Part shown: positions 46,941-55,486 of the stretch, one piece after another
Layout: each line of letters opens with the position of its first letter
Position numbering within the stretch: position 1 is the first letter of the stretch
NCBI GenBank assembly: GCA_024349765.1
Contig: AP026073.1
Location: 496,001 to 560,000, forward strand
Origin: Streptomyces nigrescens
GTDB taxonomy: Bacteria > Actinomycetota > Actinomycetes > Streptomycetales > Streptomycetaceae
Length of the DNA stretch: 64,000 nucleotides
Direction of reading: 5' to 3'
Notes under the pieces: model-generated
Databases searched by the model: none
Told to the model about the DNA's origin: nothing
The model's input: only the letters and a program-made list of their open reading frames with translations
Position numbers and translations under genes: made by a program

Positions 46941-48214
46941 TGGGGATTCGAGGCCGGATCGCTCTGGCCATTTCGTGTATGACGGCGCTGGCTGTGGTGG
47001 TGCTCGGGTTCGCCGTGCACCACATAGCGGATGCGGAGCGGGAGCGTTCGGCGCGGTCGTATCAGGACGACCGGCTGAGTTCGGCGCTGCAGATCTATGA
47101 GCGGGACGGGACGCTGGCGCTGGGTGCGCAGCTGGATGACGCGACGTTGCCGGGGCCGTTGCGGGATGCGGTGTTCAAGAACCGTTCGGGGACGTACGTC
47201 AGCGGTGGTGAGGATCCGCGGGTGTGGGCGGCGACCGGGGTCGGTGACGGTGCGGGGGGCCGGCCGGCGCGGTCGTTGTCGGTGTCGGCGGCGTATCCGG
47301 ATGACGATCCGGCGCAGGTGGCGTTGGACCGGGCGTTGTTGATCGCGGGGTGTGGCACGGTCGCGTTGATGGCGGTGGTGTCGTGGTTCGTGGCGCAGCG
47401 GTTGTCGCGGCGGTTGCGGCTCAGTGCGGCGGCGGCGCGGCGGATCGCGGCGGGGGAGCCGCCGGATGCGGATGCGCTGGCGAGCAACGGCCGGGACGAG
47501 GTGGCGGAGCTGGGCCGGAGTGTGCATCACATGGCGACGTCGTTGGCGGCGCGGGTGGAGGCCGAGCGGGAGTTCACGGCGGATGTGGCGCACGAGTTGC
47601 GGACGCCGGTGGCGGGTCTGGTGGCGGCGGCGGAGTTGTTGCCGCAGCCGCGGGCGGTGGAGATGGTCCGGGACCGGGCGCAGGCGATGCGGCGGCTGGT
47701 GGAGGATCTTTTGGAGGTGTCGCGGCTGGACGCGGGGGTGGAGCGGGCGGATCTTGACGCTTGTGAGCTGCCGTCGTTGGTGCGGGGGATCGTGAAGCGG
47801 GCGGCGCGGCAGCGTGGGGTGGACGAGGTGTCGGTGTCCGTGGAGGGGGAGCCGCGGATCGTGGAGACGGATCGGCGGCGGGTGGAGCGGGTGCTGGTGA
47901 ATCTGCTGGCGAACGCGGCCAAGCACGGGAAGCCGCCGATCGAGGTGGTGGTGGCCGGGTCGCGGATCGTGGTGCGGGATCACGGGCCGGGTTATCCGGC
48001 GGAGTTGTGTGCGGAGGGGCCGCGGCGGTTCCGTACGGCGGCGCCGGAGCGGGGGACCGGGCACGGTCTGGGGTTGACGATCGCGGCGGGGCAGGCGGAG
48101 GTGCTGGGGGCGCGGCTGGACTTCGGCGCCGCCGCGGAGGGCGGCGCCGAGGCCGTGCTGGAGTTGCCGGACCGGGCGGCGGTGGGGCTGGCGGTGCCGG
48201 CCCCTGGCCTGTGA
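46940..48214 (+). CDS. Sensor histidine kinase without adjacent response regulator
   Basis: 424 aa. Two membrane segments (about 8-28 and 132-152) flank a ~100-residue sensor domain; HAMP linker; HisKA H-box ADVAHELRTPVAGL; HATPase with N-box LVNLLANAAKHG, G1 DHGPGYPAE and G2 GHGLGLTIA. TTG leucine codons are noticeably common compared with neighbouring core genes, hinting at a different history. No response regulator lies on either side; the gene converges on bcp with a 4-nt gap. Confidence 0.9.
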   Translation: MGIRGRIALAISCMTALAVVVLGFAVHHIADAERERSARSYQDDRLSSALQIYERDGTLALGAQLDDATLPGPLRDAVFKNRSGTYVSGGEDPRVWAATGVGDGAGGRPARSLSVSAAYPDDDPAQVALDRALLIAGCGTVALMAVVSWFVAQRLSRRLRLSAAAARRIAAGEPPDADALASNGRDEVAELGRSVHHMATSLAARVEAEREFTADVAHELRTPVAGLVAAAELLPQPRAVEMVRDRAQAMRRLVEDLLEVSRLDAGVERADLDACELPSLVRGIVKRAARQRGVDEVSVSVEGEPRIVETDRRRVERVLVNLLANAAKHGKPPIEVVVAGSRIVVRDHGPGYPAELCAEGPRRFRTAAPERGTGHGLGLTIAAGQAEVLGARLDFGAAAEGGAEAVLELPDRAAVGLAVPAPGL

Positions 48215-48218
48215 GGGG

Positions 48219-48686
48219 TTACAGCCCGAGGTCCTTGATGATCTTGGCGACGTGGCCGGTGGCCTTGACGTTGTAGAGGGCGCGTTCGACCTTGCCGTCC
48301 TCGTCGAGGATGACGGTGGAGCGGATGACGCCGGTGACGGTCTTGCCGTAGAGCTTCTTCTCGCCGAAGGCGCCGTAGCTCTCCAGGACGGTCTTGTCGG
48401 GGTCGCCGAGGAGGGTGACCTTGAGGTCTTCCTTCTCGCGGAACTTGGCGAGCTTCTCCGGCTTGTCGGGGGAGATGCCGATGACGTCGTAGCCGTGGCC
48501 GGTGAGGAAGTCGAGGTTGTCGGTGAAGTCGCAGGCCTGCTTGGTGCAGCCGGGGGTGAGGGCGGCGGGGTAGAAGTAGACGATGACCTTGCGGCCCTTG
48601 TGGTCGGCGAGCGAGACCTGCTTGCCGTCCGCGTCGGGCAGGGTGAAGGCGGGGGCGGTGTCGCCGGGCTGCAGTCGCTCGCTCAT
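48219..48686 (-). CDS. bcp: Thioredoxin-dependent peroxiredoxin, Bcp/PrxQ type
   Basis: 155 aa. Peroxidatic Cys47 in YPAALTPGCTKQACDF and resolving Cys52 five residues on, the atypical 2-Cys PrxQ arrangement. The active-site Thr and Pro are present (TPGCT), as is the conserved Arg in VIRSTVILDEDG. Reduces peroxides in the cytosol using thioredoxin. Divergent from the DUF3618 gene. Confidence 0.97.
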   Translation of the reverse strand: MSERLQPGDTAPAFTLPDADGKQVSLADHKGRKVIVYFYPAALTPGCTKQACDFTDNLDFLTGHGYDVIGISPDKPEKLAKFREKEDLKVTLLGDPDKTVLESYGAFGEKKLYGKTVTGVIRSTVILDEDGKVERALYNVKATGHVAKIIKDLGL

Positions 48687-48840
48687 GGCTCTCCTCGTAC
48701 GGCGGTGTCAGCGGGATCGGTACGCCTTCGACATTAGCCACCGGCACCGACAGCCGGGGCGTGTGGGGCGTGCAGGGCGCGCGAAACGGGGGTGCTGTGG
48801 GGCGCACGCGGGTGTGAGCTGACAGACTGTCCATCATCGA

Positions 48841-49185
48841 ATGGCGCGAGACGACGGAGGCAGCGCGGTGGCGGAGGCCAGGACCCCGGCGCAGATCGAG
48901 GCGGACATCGTCCGCAGGCGGCAGGAGCTCGCCGTCACGCTCGACGAGATCGGTGTGCGGCTGCACCCGAAGACGATCATGGGTGAGGCGAAGGCGAAGG
49001 CGATGTCGGCGGTGGACCGTACGGCGGGCCGGGCGTATGTGGTCACCCACCGTGCGCTCGCGGACGTGCGGGGGCAGTTGGTGTCGGAGGACGGGGCGCC
49101 GCGGCTGGAGCGGATCGTTCCGGTGGCGTTGATCGGGGTGGCCGTGGTGGGGCTGCTGACGCTGCGCGCCAGGCGGCGCGACTGA
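48841..49185 (+). CDS. DUF3618 family small membrane protein
   Basis: 114 aa. RTPAQIEADIVRRRQELAVT plus LDEIGVRLHPKTIMGEAKAK is the DUF3618 signature; one C-terminal membrane segment (IVPVALIGVAVVGLLTL) ends in a positive-inside ARRRD tail. An in-frame GTG at 48868 is an alternative start. Conserved next to bcp in Streptomyces; function unknown. Confidence 0.88.
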   Translation: MARDDGGSAVAEARTPAQIEADIVRRRQELAVTLDEIGVRLHPKTIMGEAKAKAMSAVDRTAGRAYVVTHRALADVRGQLVSEDGAPRLERIVPVALIGVAVVGLLTLRARRRD

Positions 49186-49304
49186 GCGGCGGGGCCGGTC
49201 GGCGCGACCGAGGGGCGCGGTGGAGCCGCCGCGCGGAGGTCGGTGGCCGGGCCGACGCGGGCTGCGGTGCGTGATCGGGGCGCCGGGCCAGGTACGGTCA
49301 TGGC

Positions 49305-49655
49305 GTGAGCCCGAATAACACCAAGGACACCCACGACAAGCTGCCGATCCGGATGCTGCACGACCGTGTGCTGGTCCGGACGGACATTCCCGAGGGCGAG
49401 CGCCGCTCGTCGGGGGGCATCGTCATTCCCGCGACCGCGGCCGTCGGCCGGCGCCTGGCCTGGGCCGAGGTCGTCGCCGTGGGGCAGAACGTGCGGACCG
49501 TCGAGGTGGGCGACCGGGTGCTGTACGACCCGGAGGACCGGGCCGAGGTCGAGGTGCGCGGTGTGGCGTACGTGCTGATGCGCGAGCGGGATCTGCACGC
49601 GGTGGCCGCGGAGCGGCTGGAGGGCGCGGACGACGCGACGGGGCTGTACCTGTAG
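49305..49655 (+). CDS. GroES-like co-chaperonin family protein
   Basis: 116 aa, beta-barrel Cpn10 fold: IRMLHDRVLVRTDIPEGERR, SSGGIVIPATA (mobile-loop position), WAEVVAVGQNVRTVEVGDRV. It differs from the real GroES at many positions and is not next to groEL, so it is a paralogue of uncertain partner. GTG start at 49305. Confidence 0.88.
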   Translation: MSPNNTKDTHDKLPIRMLHDRVLVRTDIPEGERRSSGGIVIPATAAVGRRLAWAEVVAVGQNVRTVEVGDRVLYDPEDRAEVEVRGVAYVLMRERDLHAVAAERLEGADDATGLYL

Positions 49656-49751
49656 CCGGTGGCGGTGGGTACGCAGGACGAGTGCGGGCGGTGACCGGGG
49701 TCACCGCCCGTTCCGCTGTCCGGACCTGCCCGTTTTGCTAGCCTCGAAGGA

Positions 49752-49792
49752 CCCGACGAGACGCGCCGTACCGGGTCAGGACAAGACGACGC
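49752..49792 (+). promoter_or_regulatory. Guanidine-III riboswitch (ykkC-III class)
   Basis: The 41-nt stretch follows the guanidine-III aptamer that I remember from Thermobifida almost base for base: CCCGACGAG, ACGCGCCGTACCGGGTC, AGGACAAGACGACGC. The two halves form the pseudoknot-type fold (CCCG with CGGG, GCGCCGT-side with ACGACGC). It sits 36 nt upstream of a SugE/Gdx-type exporter, the expected target. Confidence 0.9.
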
Positions 49793-49828
49793 ACCCCTGT
49801 TGAAGCTGAGGTTCACGGAGGTGCCGTC

Positions 49829-50149
49829 ATGGCGTGGGTCCTGCTCGTGGTCGCCGGTCTGCTGGAGGTCGGCTGGTCGATCGGGATGAAGTTCACCGAG
49901 GGGTTCACCCGGCTGTGGCCGAGCGTGTTCACCGGTGCGGGCATCGTCGTCAGCATGATGCTGCTGTCGTACGCGGCCCGGACCCTGCCGATCGGTACGG
50001 CCTACGGCGTGTGGGTCGGCATCGGGGCGGCCGGTGCCGCGGTGGTCGGGATGGCGGTGCTCGGTGAGCCCGCCACGGCGGCCCGGATCTTCTTCATCTG
50101 TCTGCTGCTGGTGGCCGTGGTCGGTCTGAAGGCGACGTCCGGCCACTGA
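49829..50149 (+). CDS. sugE: SMR-family guanidinium exporter (SugE/Gdx)
   Basis: 106 aa, four membrane helices. The catalytic Glu13-region LLVVAGLLEVGWSIGMKFTE and GTAYGVWVGIGAAGA are typical of the Gdx subtype (LEVGWxIGMK) rather than the multidrug EmrE type. Exports guanidinium in exchange for protons. Downstream of a guanidine-III riboswitch, which independently supports the substrate. ATG start with GGAGG upstream. Confidence 0.93.
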   Translation: MAWVLLVVAGLLEVGWSIGMKFTEGFTRLWPSVFTGAGIVVSMMLLSYAARTLPIGTAYGVWVGIGAAGAAVVGMAVLGEPATAARIFFICLLLVAVVGLKATSGH

Positions 50150-50185
50150 CCTGACCCTGCCCCCTTCCCCGGTGCCCGACGTGCG

Positions 50186-52387
50186 TCACATGCCCCATCG
50201 GGCGCGCAGCCGCCGGCTCAGTGCGTCGCCGTCCGGGCCCGCGGTGGGGAACTCCTCCGTGGGCTGGGTGGTCGGCGGGGTCGGGGTCGGGAAGGTGGGG
50301 GAGGGCGGCCGGGTGGTCGGCGGGGTGGGCGGACCGGTGGTCGGGGTGGGCCGGGTCGGGGAGTCGGACGGCCCGGGGGAGGGCGGGGCGGAGTCGCTGG
50401 GGGACGGCGACTCGCTGTCGGAGGGTTCCACCGACGGTGAGGGTTCGGCGCCGTCCGCGAGCTGCAGGTCGAAGTCGTGGACCGGGCGGCCGCGCAGGGC
50501 GGCCGCGGTGTAGTCGGCCCAGATCTGGGCGGGGAAGTCGCCGCCGTTGACCCGGTCCAGGCCGGCGGCGCCGTACAGCGGCTCCTGTGCGGCGGTCTCC
50601 GGGTGCTGGCCGAGGACGGCGACGACGGTGGCCAGGTCGGGGGTGTAGCCGGCGAACCAGGCCGCCTTGTCCTGCTCGGCGGTGCCGGTCTTGCCGGCGG
50701 CGGGGCGCCCGGCGGCCTGGGCGGCGGTGCCGGTGCCGCCGTCGACGACGCTGCGCAGGATGGAGGTGGTGGTGTCGGCGGCCTCGCGCGGGATCGCGGT
50801 GGTTGTCTCGCGGTCGGGCAGCTCGATCTCCTCCTCGCCCTTGGTGATCTTGCCGATGAGGGTGTACGGGCGGCGTTCGCCGTGCCGGGCGAGGGTGGTG
50901 TACGCCTGGGTCATGTCCAGGACGCTGGGGGTGGCGGTGCCCAGGGCGATCGCGCCGCGGGAGGCGGCGAGGCCGGGGGCGTCGGCGGGGATGCCCAGGT
51001 CGACGGCGGTGTCCTTGACCTTGTCCGGGCCGACGTCGATGCCCATCTGGGCGTAGACGGCGTTGACGGACTTGTCGGTGGCCTCGGTGACGGTGATCGG
51101 CCCGTAGGAGCGGTCGTCCTCGTTGGCGGGCGCGAATCCGGTGGCGTGGCCGTTGCTGACGGTCATCCGCTTGTTGTCGCCGTCGTAGACGGTGTTCGGG
51201 GTGATCGGGTCGCCGTCCTGGGTGGTGGCGTGGTGCTGCACGGCGGAGGCGAAGACGAGCGGCTTGAAGGTGGAGCCGACCTGGTAGTCGCGGCGGGTGG
51301 CGCTGTTGACGTACTGCCTGGCGTAGTCGATGCCGCCGTAGAGGGCGACGACCCGGCCGGTGCGGACGTCGATGGAGGCGCCGCCGGCGCGGACGTAGCC
51401 GTCGGTGGTGCGGGAGTCGTCGAGCCGGTCCATCAAGCGGGTGTCGACGGCGCGCACGAAGGCGTTCTGGCGCCGTCTGTTGAGGGTGGTGGTGATGCGG
51501 TAGCCGCCGGCGCGCAGGGTGTCCTCGTCGAGGATGTGGTGGTCGGTGAGGTAGTCCTTGACCGCTTCGACGAGGTAGCCGCGCTGGCCGGTCAGTCCGG
51601 GCGAGGTGCGGGCGGGCCGGGGCACCGGGAAGCGCATCGCGGCGCGTTCGCCGGGGCCGAGCCACTTCAGCTTGACCATGCCGTCCAGGACGTAGTTCCA
51701 GCGGGCCAGTGCGCGCGGGGTGTTGGCGGGGTGGGCGGTGACGTCGTAGACGCTGGGGGCGTTGAGGAGCGCCGCGAGGTAGGCGCCCTGGGCGGTGGTG
51801 AGCTTCGCCGAGTCGACGCCGTAGTAGGCCTGGGCGGCGGCCTGGATGCCGTAGGCGTTGCGGCCGTAGTAGCTGGAGTTGAGGTAGCCCTGGAGGATGT
51901 TGTCCTTGCTGACCCGGCGGTCCAGTTTGACGGCGATGAAGAACTCCTTGGCCTTGCGGGTGAGGGTCTGTTCCTGGCCGAGGTAGTAGTTCTTGACGTA
52001 CTGCTGGGTGATGGTGGAGCCGGACTGCTTGCCCTTGCCGGTGAGGGTGTTCCAGGCGGCCCGCAGCATGGCGGCCGGGTCGACGGCGGACTCGGAGTAG
52101 AAGTCGCGGTCCTCGGCGGCGAGCACGGCCTGCTGGACGGACCTGGGCACCTGGCCGAGCGTCACGTTCTGCCGGTTGACGTCACCGTCGCGGGCCAGTT
52201 CGGAGCCGTCGGAGTAGAGGTAGACGTTGCTCTGGGCCTTGGCGGCGCTGTTGGCGGGCGGGATGTCGACGAGCAGGTAGCCGGCGATCAGTGCGCCGAT
52301 GAGGAGCAGCAGGAAGCCCAGCACGGTGCCGAGCACCGTGCGCCAGCTGGGCAGCGCCCGCCGCCAGACTGTGCGATGTCCGCTCAT
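50186..52387 (-). CDS. Class A penicillin-binding protein (transglycosylase/transpeptidase)
   Basis: 733 aa. Short cytosolic tail and one membrane anchor (about 19-41), GT51 glycosyltransferase with catalytic Glu92 in AAEDRDFY and GSTITQQYVKN, then the transpeptidase with Ser372 in GSTFKPL, Ser440-Val-Asn and Lys566-Thr-Gly. The C-terminal ~90 residues are Pro/Ser/Thr-rich (SPSPSDSAPP, TPTPPTTQPT), presumably wall-spanning. Builds and crosslinks peptidoglycan. Confidence 0.95.
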   Translation of the reverse strand: MSGHRTVWRRALPSWRTVLGTVLGFLLLLIGALIAGYLLVDIPPANSAAKAQSNVYLYSDGSELARDGDVNRQNVTLGQVPRSVQQAVLAAEDRDFYSESAVDPAAMLRAAWNTLTGKGKQSGSTITQQYVKNYYLGQEQTLTRKAKEFFIAVKLDRRVSKDNILQGYLNSSYYGRNAYGIQAAAQAYYGVDSAKLTTAQGAYLAALLNAPSVYDVTAHPANTPRALARWNYVLDGMVKLKWLGPGERAAMRFPVPRPARTSPGLTGQRGYLVEAVKDYLTDHHILDEDTLRAGGYRITTTLNRRRQNAFVRAVDTRLMDRLDDSRTTDGYVRAGGASIDVRTGRVVALYGGIDYARQYVNSATRRDYQVGSTFKPLVFASAVQHHATTQDGDPITPNTVYDGDNKRMTVSNGHATGFAPANEDDRSYGPITVTEATDKSVNAVYAQMGIDVGPDKVKDTAVDLGIPADAPGLAASRGAIALGTATPSVLDMTQAYTTLARHGERRPYTLIGKITKGEEEIELPDRETTTAIPREAADTTTSILRSVVDGGTGTAAQAAGRPAAGKTGTAEQDKAAWFAGYTPDLATVVAVLGQHPETAAQEPLYGAAGLDRVNGGDFPAQIWADYTAAALRGRPVHDFDLQLADGAEPSPSVEPSDSESPSPSDSAPPSPGPSDSPTRPTPTTGPPTPPTTRPPSPTFPTPTPPTTQPTEEFPTAGPDGDALSRRLRARWGM

Positions 52388-52679
52388 GTCGGTATGGACT
52401 CCTCGGCCACCGCCGAGGGTTGTACCGCGGCGGAACGCTCTCGTGTCGGGGGATGTGCACCGTACGCCGGAAAAGCACCTGTTGCCCGTGGGGAAACTTT
52501 CGCATCATGTGTCCCGTTCAGCGGGGTTGGCGCGCACCTGTTCCCGCCACCGGACCGGCCGAATGGCGCCCATGGCTCACCCGGACGGGTGGTAATTCGA
52601 TGGTGCCCGCCGCGCCCACGACTTAGGCTCCGGTGCTTTGCCGTCCGAACGGGAACGAGAACGGGCCGGGTGAGCGTGC
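52388..52679. other. Divergent intergenic region PBP / ABC-2 exporter
   Basis: About 290 nt, no gene. It contains A/T-richer stretches (GGAAACTTTCGCATCATG near 52491-52508 and GGTAATTCGATGG near 52590-52602) that may hold promoters. No repeat noted. Confidence 0.4.
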
Positions 52680-53477
52680 GTGTGGTGCGTGGCGGTGGCG
52701 GCCGGCAGCTTCCGGCGGTACGCCACCTATCGGGTCGCGACGGCGGCCGGGGTGTTCACCAACACCGTCTTCGGCTTCATCGTGGCGTACACCTTCGTCG
52801 CGCTGTGGGCCGAGCGGCCGCATCTGGGCGGCTACGGCCAGGCGCAGGCGCTGACCTTCGTGTGGGTCGCGCAGGCGCTGCTGGCGGCGGCGGCGCTGAT
52901 GGGCGGCGGCGGCCTGGAGGAGCTGCAGGAGCGGATCCGCACCGGTGACGTCGCGGTGGACCTGTACCGGCCGGCGGACCTGCAGCTGTGGTGGCTGGCC
53001 GCGGACCTGGGCCGGGCCGGGATGCAGCTGATCGGCCGCGGGGTGGTGCCGATGGCGGTGGGCGCGCTGGTCTTCCCGCTGGCGCTGCCCGGGGACGCGC
53101 TGACCTGGGGCTGGTTCCTGCTGTCGGTGCTGCTGGGCATCGTGGTCAGCTTCGGGCTGCGCTATCTGGTGGCGCTGGCGTCGTTCTGGCTGCTGGACGG
53201 CTCGGGGCTGTCCCTGATCAGCGGGCTGGCCTGCATGTTCTTCTCCGGGATGCTGCTGCCGCTGCGGGTCTTCCCCGGCGGCTTCGGGGAGGTGGTCCAG
53301 TTGCTGCCGTGGGCGGCGATCCTCCAGGTGCCGGCCGATGTGCTGATCGGCGCGCGCAGCGGCGGCGCGCTGCTGCGCGGGCTGGTGTTCCAGGCGGCGT
53401 GGGGGGCGGCGCTGCTGGCGCTGGGGCGGCTGGTGCAGTCCGCGGCGACCCGCCGGGTGGTGGTGCACGGTGGCTGA
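52680..53477 (+). CDS. ABC-2 type transporter permease
   Basis: 265 aa, six membrane segments. SFRRYATYRVATAAGVFTNT and FGFIVAYTFVAL at the N-terminus, then SLISGLACMFFSGMLLPLRV and LLPWAAILQVPADVLIGA match the ABC-2 permease family (DUF990-like). GTG at 52680 chosen; GTG 52689 is also possible. Its end overlaps the second permease by 8 nt. First gene of a three-gene exporter operon. Confidence 0.88.
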   Translation: MWCVAVAAGSFRRYATYRVATAAGVFTNTVFGFIVAYTFVALWAERPHLGGYGQAQALTFVWVAQALLAAAALMGGGGLEELQERIRTGDVAVDLYRPADLQLWWLAADLGRAGMQLIGRGVVPMAVGALVFPLALPGDALTWGWFLLSVLLGIVVSFGLRYLVALASFWLLDGSGLSLISGLACMFFSGMLLPLRVFPGGFGEVVQLLPWAAILQVPADVLIGARSGGALLRGLVFQAAWGAALLALGRLVQSAATRRVVVHGG

Positions 53478-54327
53478 CGACGGCGGGCGGCCCGCGGCGG
53501 GCCGGGACGGGTGGCGGGCGGCCGCGGCCCAGGGGCTGTACGCGTACGGGCTGATCGTGCGGATGTGGGTGCGCTCGACGCTCGCCTACCGGGCCTCGTT
53601 CGTGATGATGGCGGTCGGCAACTTCGCCGCCTGCGCACTGGACTTCGTCGCGATCCTGCTGATGTTCTCGCGGATCGACGCGCTGGGCGGCTTCTCGTTG
53701 CCCGAAGTGGCCTTCCTGTACGGCACGTCCGGGCTGTCGCTGGGCCTCGCCGACCTGCTGCTGGGCAGCATGGACCGGCTGGGCCGGCGGGTGCGCGACG
53801 GCACCCTCGACGTCCTGCTGTTGCGCCCGGCCCCGGTGTTCGCGCAGGTCGCCGCCGACCGGTTCGCGCTGCGCCGGCTCGGCCGGATCTCCCAGGCGCT
53901 GCTGGTGCTCGGCTGGTCGGTGACCCGGCTGGAGGTGGACTGGACGGTGGGGCGGGTGCTGCTGGTGGTGCTGATGGCGGTCTGCGGTACGGCGATCTTC
54001 GGGGCGGTCTTCACCACCGGCGCCGCCTTCCAGTTCTGGGCGCAGGACGCCGCCGAGGTGCAGAACTCCTTCACCTACGGCGGCAACGCGCTGCTGCAGT
54101 ACCCGCCGACGGTGTTCGCCAAGGACCTGGTGCGCGGCGTCACCTTCGTCGTCCCGCTGGCCTTCGTCAACTGGCTGCCCGCCCTGCGCCTGCTGGGCCG
54201 CCCCGACCCGCTCGGCCTGCCCGGCTGGGTGGACTTCCTCGGCCCCGCCGTGGCCGCCCTGATGTGCGCGGGCGCGGCGCTGGCCTGGCGGTACGGCCTG
54301 CGCGGCTACCGCAGCACCGGCAGCTGA
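53470..54327 (+). CDS. ABC-2 type transporter permease (second subunit)
   Basis: 285 aa with six membrane segments. RMWVRSTLAYRASFVMMAVG, FLYGTSGLSLGLADLLLGSM, GTLDVLLLRPAPVFAQVAA and YPPTVFAKDLVRGVTFVVPL follow the DUF990/ABC-2 pattern; the last resembles viologen-exporter-type permeases. GTG start overlapping the first permease. Works as a heterodimer with it. Confidence 0.9.
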   Translation: MADDGGRPAAGRDGWRAAAAQGLYAYGLIVRMWVRSTLAYRASFVMMAVGNFAACALDFVAILLMFSRIDALGGFSLPEVAFLYGTSGLSLGLADLLLGSMDRLGRRVRDGTLDVLLLRPAPVFAQVAADRFALRRLGRISQALLVLGWSVTRLEVDWTVGRVLLVVLMAVCGTAIFGAVFTTGAAFQFWAQDAAEVQNSFTYGGNALLQYPPTVFAKDLVRGVTFVVPLAFVNWLPALRLLGRPDPLGLPGWVDFLGPAVAALMCAGAALAWRYGLRGYRSTGS

Positions 54328-54383
54328 CGGCCCGTCGGTCCACGTTCCCCTACGACGTCCAACTCCCCGAAAGGAAGCGCAGG

Positions 54384-55418
54384 ATGACGGACCCCGCCGG
54401 CACCGACCCGGAGCCGCTGATCGACGTCCGCGGCCTCGAGAAGGTCTTCACGGTACGGCGCAAGGCGGGCCGGCTGCGCCGGGTGCGCGAGGAGGTGCGG
54501 GCCGTCGACGGCATCACCTTCCAGGTGCCGCGCGGTGAGATGGTCGGCTACATCGGCCCGAACGGCGCCGGCAAGTCCACCACCATCAAGATGCTGACCG
54601 GCATCCTGGTGCCCAGCGGCGGCCGGCTGCGGATCGCCGGGATCGACCCCGCCCGCGAGCGGACCCGGCTCGCCCGCCGGATCGGGGTGGTCTTCGGCCA
54701 GCGCACCACCCTGTGGTGGGACCTGCCGCTCGCGGACTCCTACGAGCTGGTGCGCCGGATGTACCGCATCCCCGACGCCGTCTACCGCGCCAACCTGGCG
54801 CGCTGCGTCGAACTGCTCGACCTGGCCCCGCTGCTGGCCGTACCCGTGCGGCAGCTCTCCCTCGGGCAGCGGATGCGCGGCGACATCGCGGCGGCCCTGC
54901 TGCACGACCCGGAGGTGCTCTACCTCGACGAGCCGACCATCGGGCTCGACGTCATCAGCAAGGCGAAGGTGCGGGAGTTCGTCCGCGAGGTGAACGCCGA
55001 GCGGGGCACCACGGTCCTGCTCACCACCCACGACCTGACCGACATCGAGCAGCTGTGCCGTCGGGTGATGGTCATCGACCACGGCCGGCTGGTCTACGAC
55101 GGCGCGCTGGACGGGCTGCGCGCGGCGGCCGACGGCGAACGCACCCTCGTGGTCGACCTGGAACGCGAACTGCCGCCCATCGACGGCGTTCCCGGCGCCC
55201 GTACGGTCCGGGTGGAGGGCCCCCGGCAGTGGCTGGTGTTCCCGGCGGCGCAGAGCGCCGCGCCGCTGGTCACCGCGGTCGCCGAGCGCTATCCGCTGGT
55301 GGACCTGTCCTTGCGCGAACCGGACGTCGAGTCGCTGATCGCGGAGCTGTACGCCCGCGGCGCGACCGGCACCGAGCCCGGCCGCCGCACGCCGGACGGC
55401 CAGGGCGCCCCGGCTTGA
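54384..55418 (+). CDS. ABC-2 exporter ATP-binding protein
   Basis: 344 aa. Walker A GPNGAGKSTTIKML, Q-loop VVFGQRTTLWWDLPL, signature LSLGQRMRGDIAAAL, Walker B VLYLDEPTIGLD, H-loop TTHD. The QRTTLWWDLP segment is characteristic of the ATPases paired with DUF990-type permeases. ATG 54384 with AAGGAAGCGCAGG upstream, 56 nt after the second permease. Export substrate unknown. Confidence 0.93.
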   Translation: MTDPAGTDPEPLIDVRGLEKVFTVRRKAGRLRRVREEVRAVDGITFQVPRGEMVGYIGPNGAGKSTTIKMLTGILVPSGGRLRIAGIDPARERTRLARRIGVVFGQRTTLWWDLPLADSYELVRRMYRIPDAVYRANLARCVELLDLAPLLAVPVRQLSLGQRMRGDIAAALLHDPEVLYLDEPTIGLDVISKAKVREFVREVNAERGTTVLLTTHDLTDIEQLCRRVMVIDHGRLVYDGALDGLRAAADGERTLVVDLERELPPIDGVPGARTVRVEGPRQWLVFPAAQSAAPLVTAVAERYPLVDLSLREPDVESLIAELYARGATGTEPGRRTPDGQGAPA

Positions 55419-55486
55419 GGAGGCGAGGTGGGACGGGAGGGCTACGCATCGGCCCGCCGCCCGCCACCGCCACTTACCCTGTCCGT

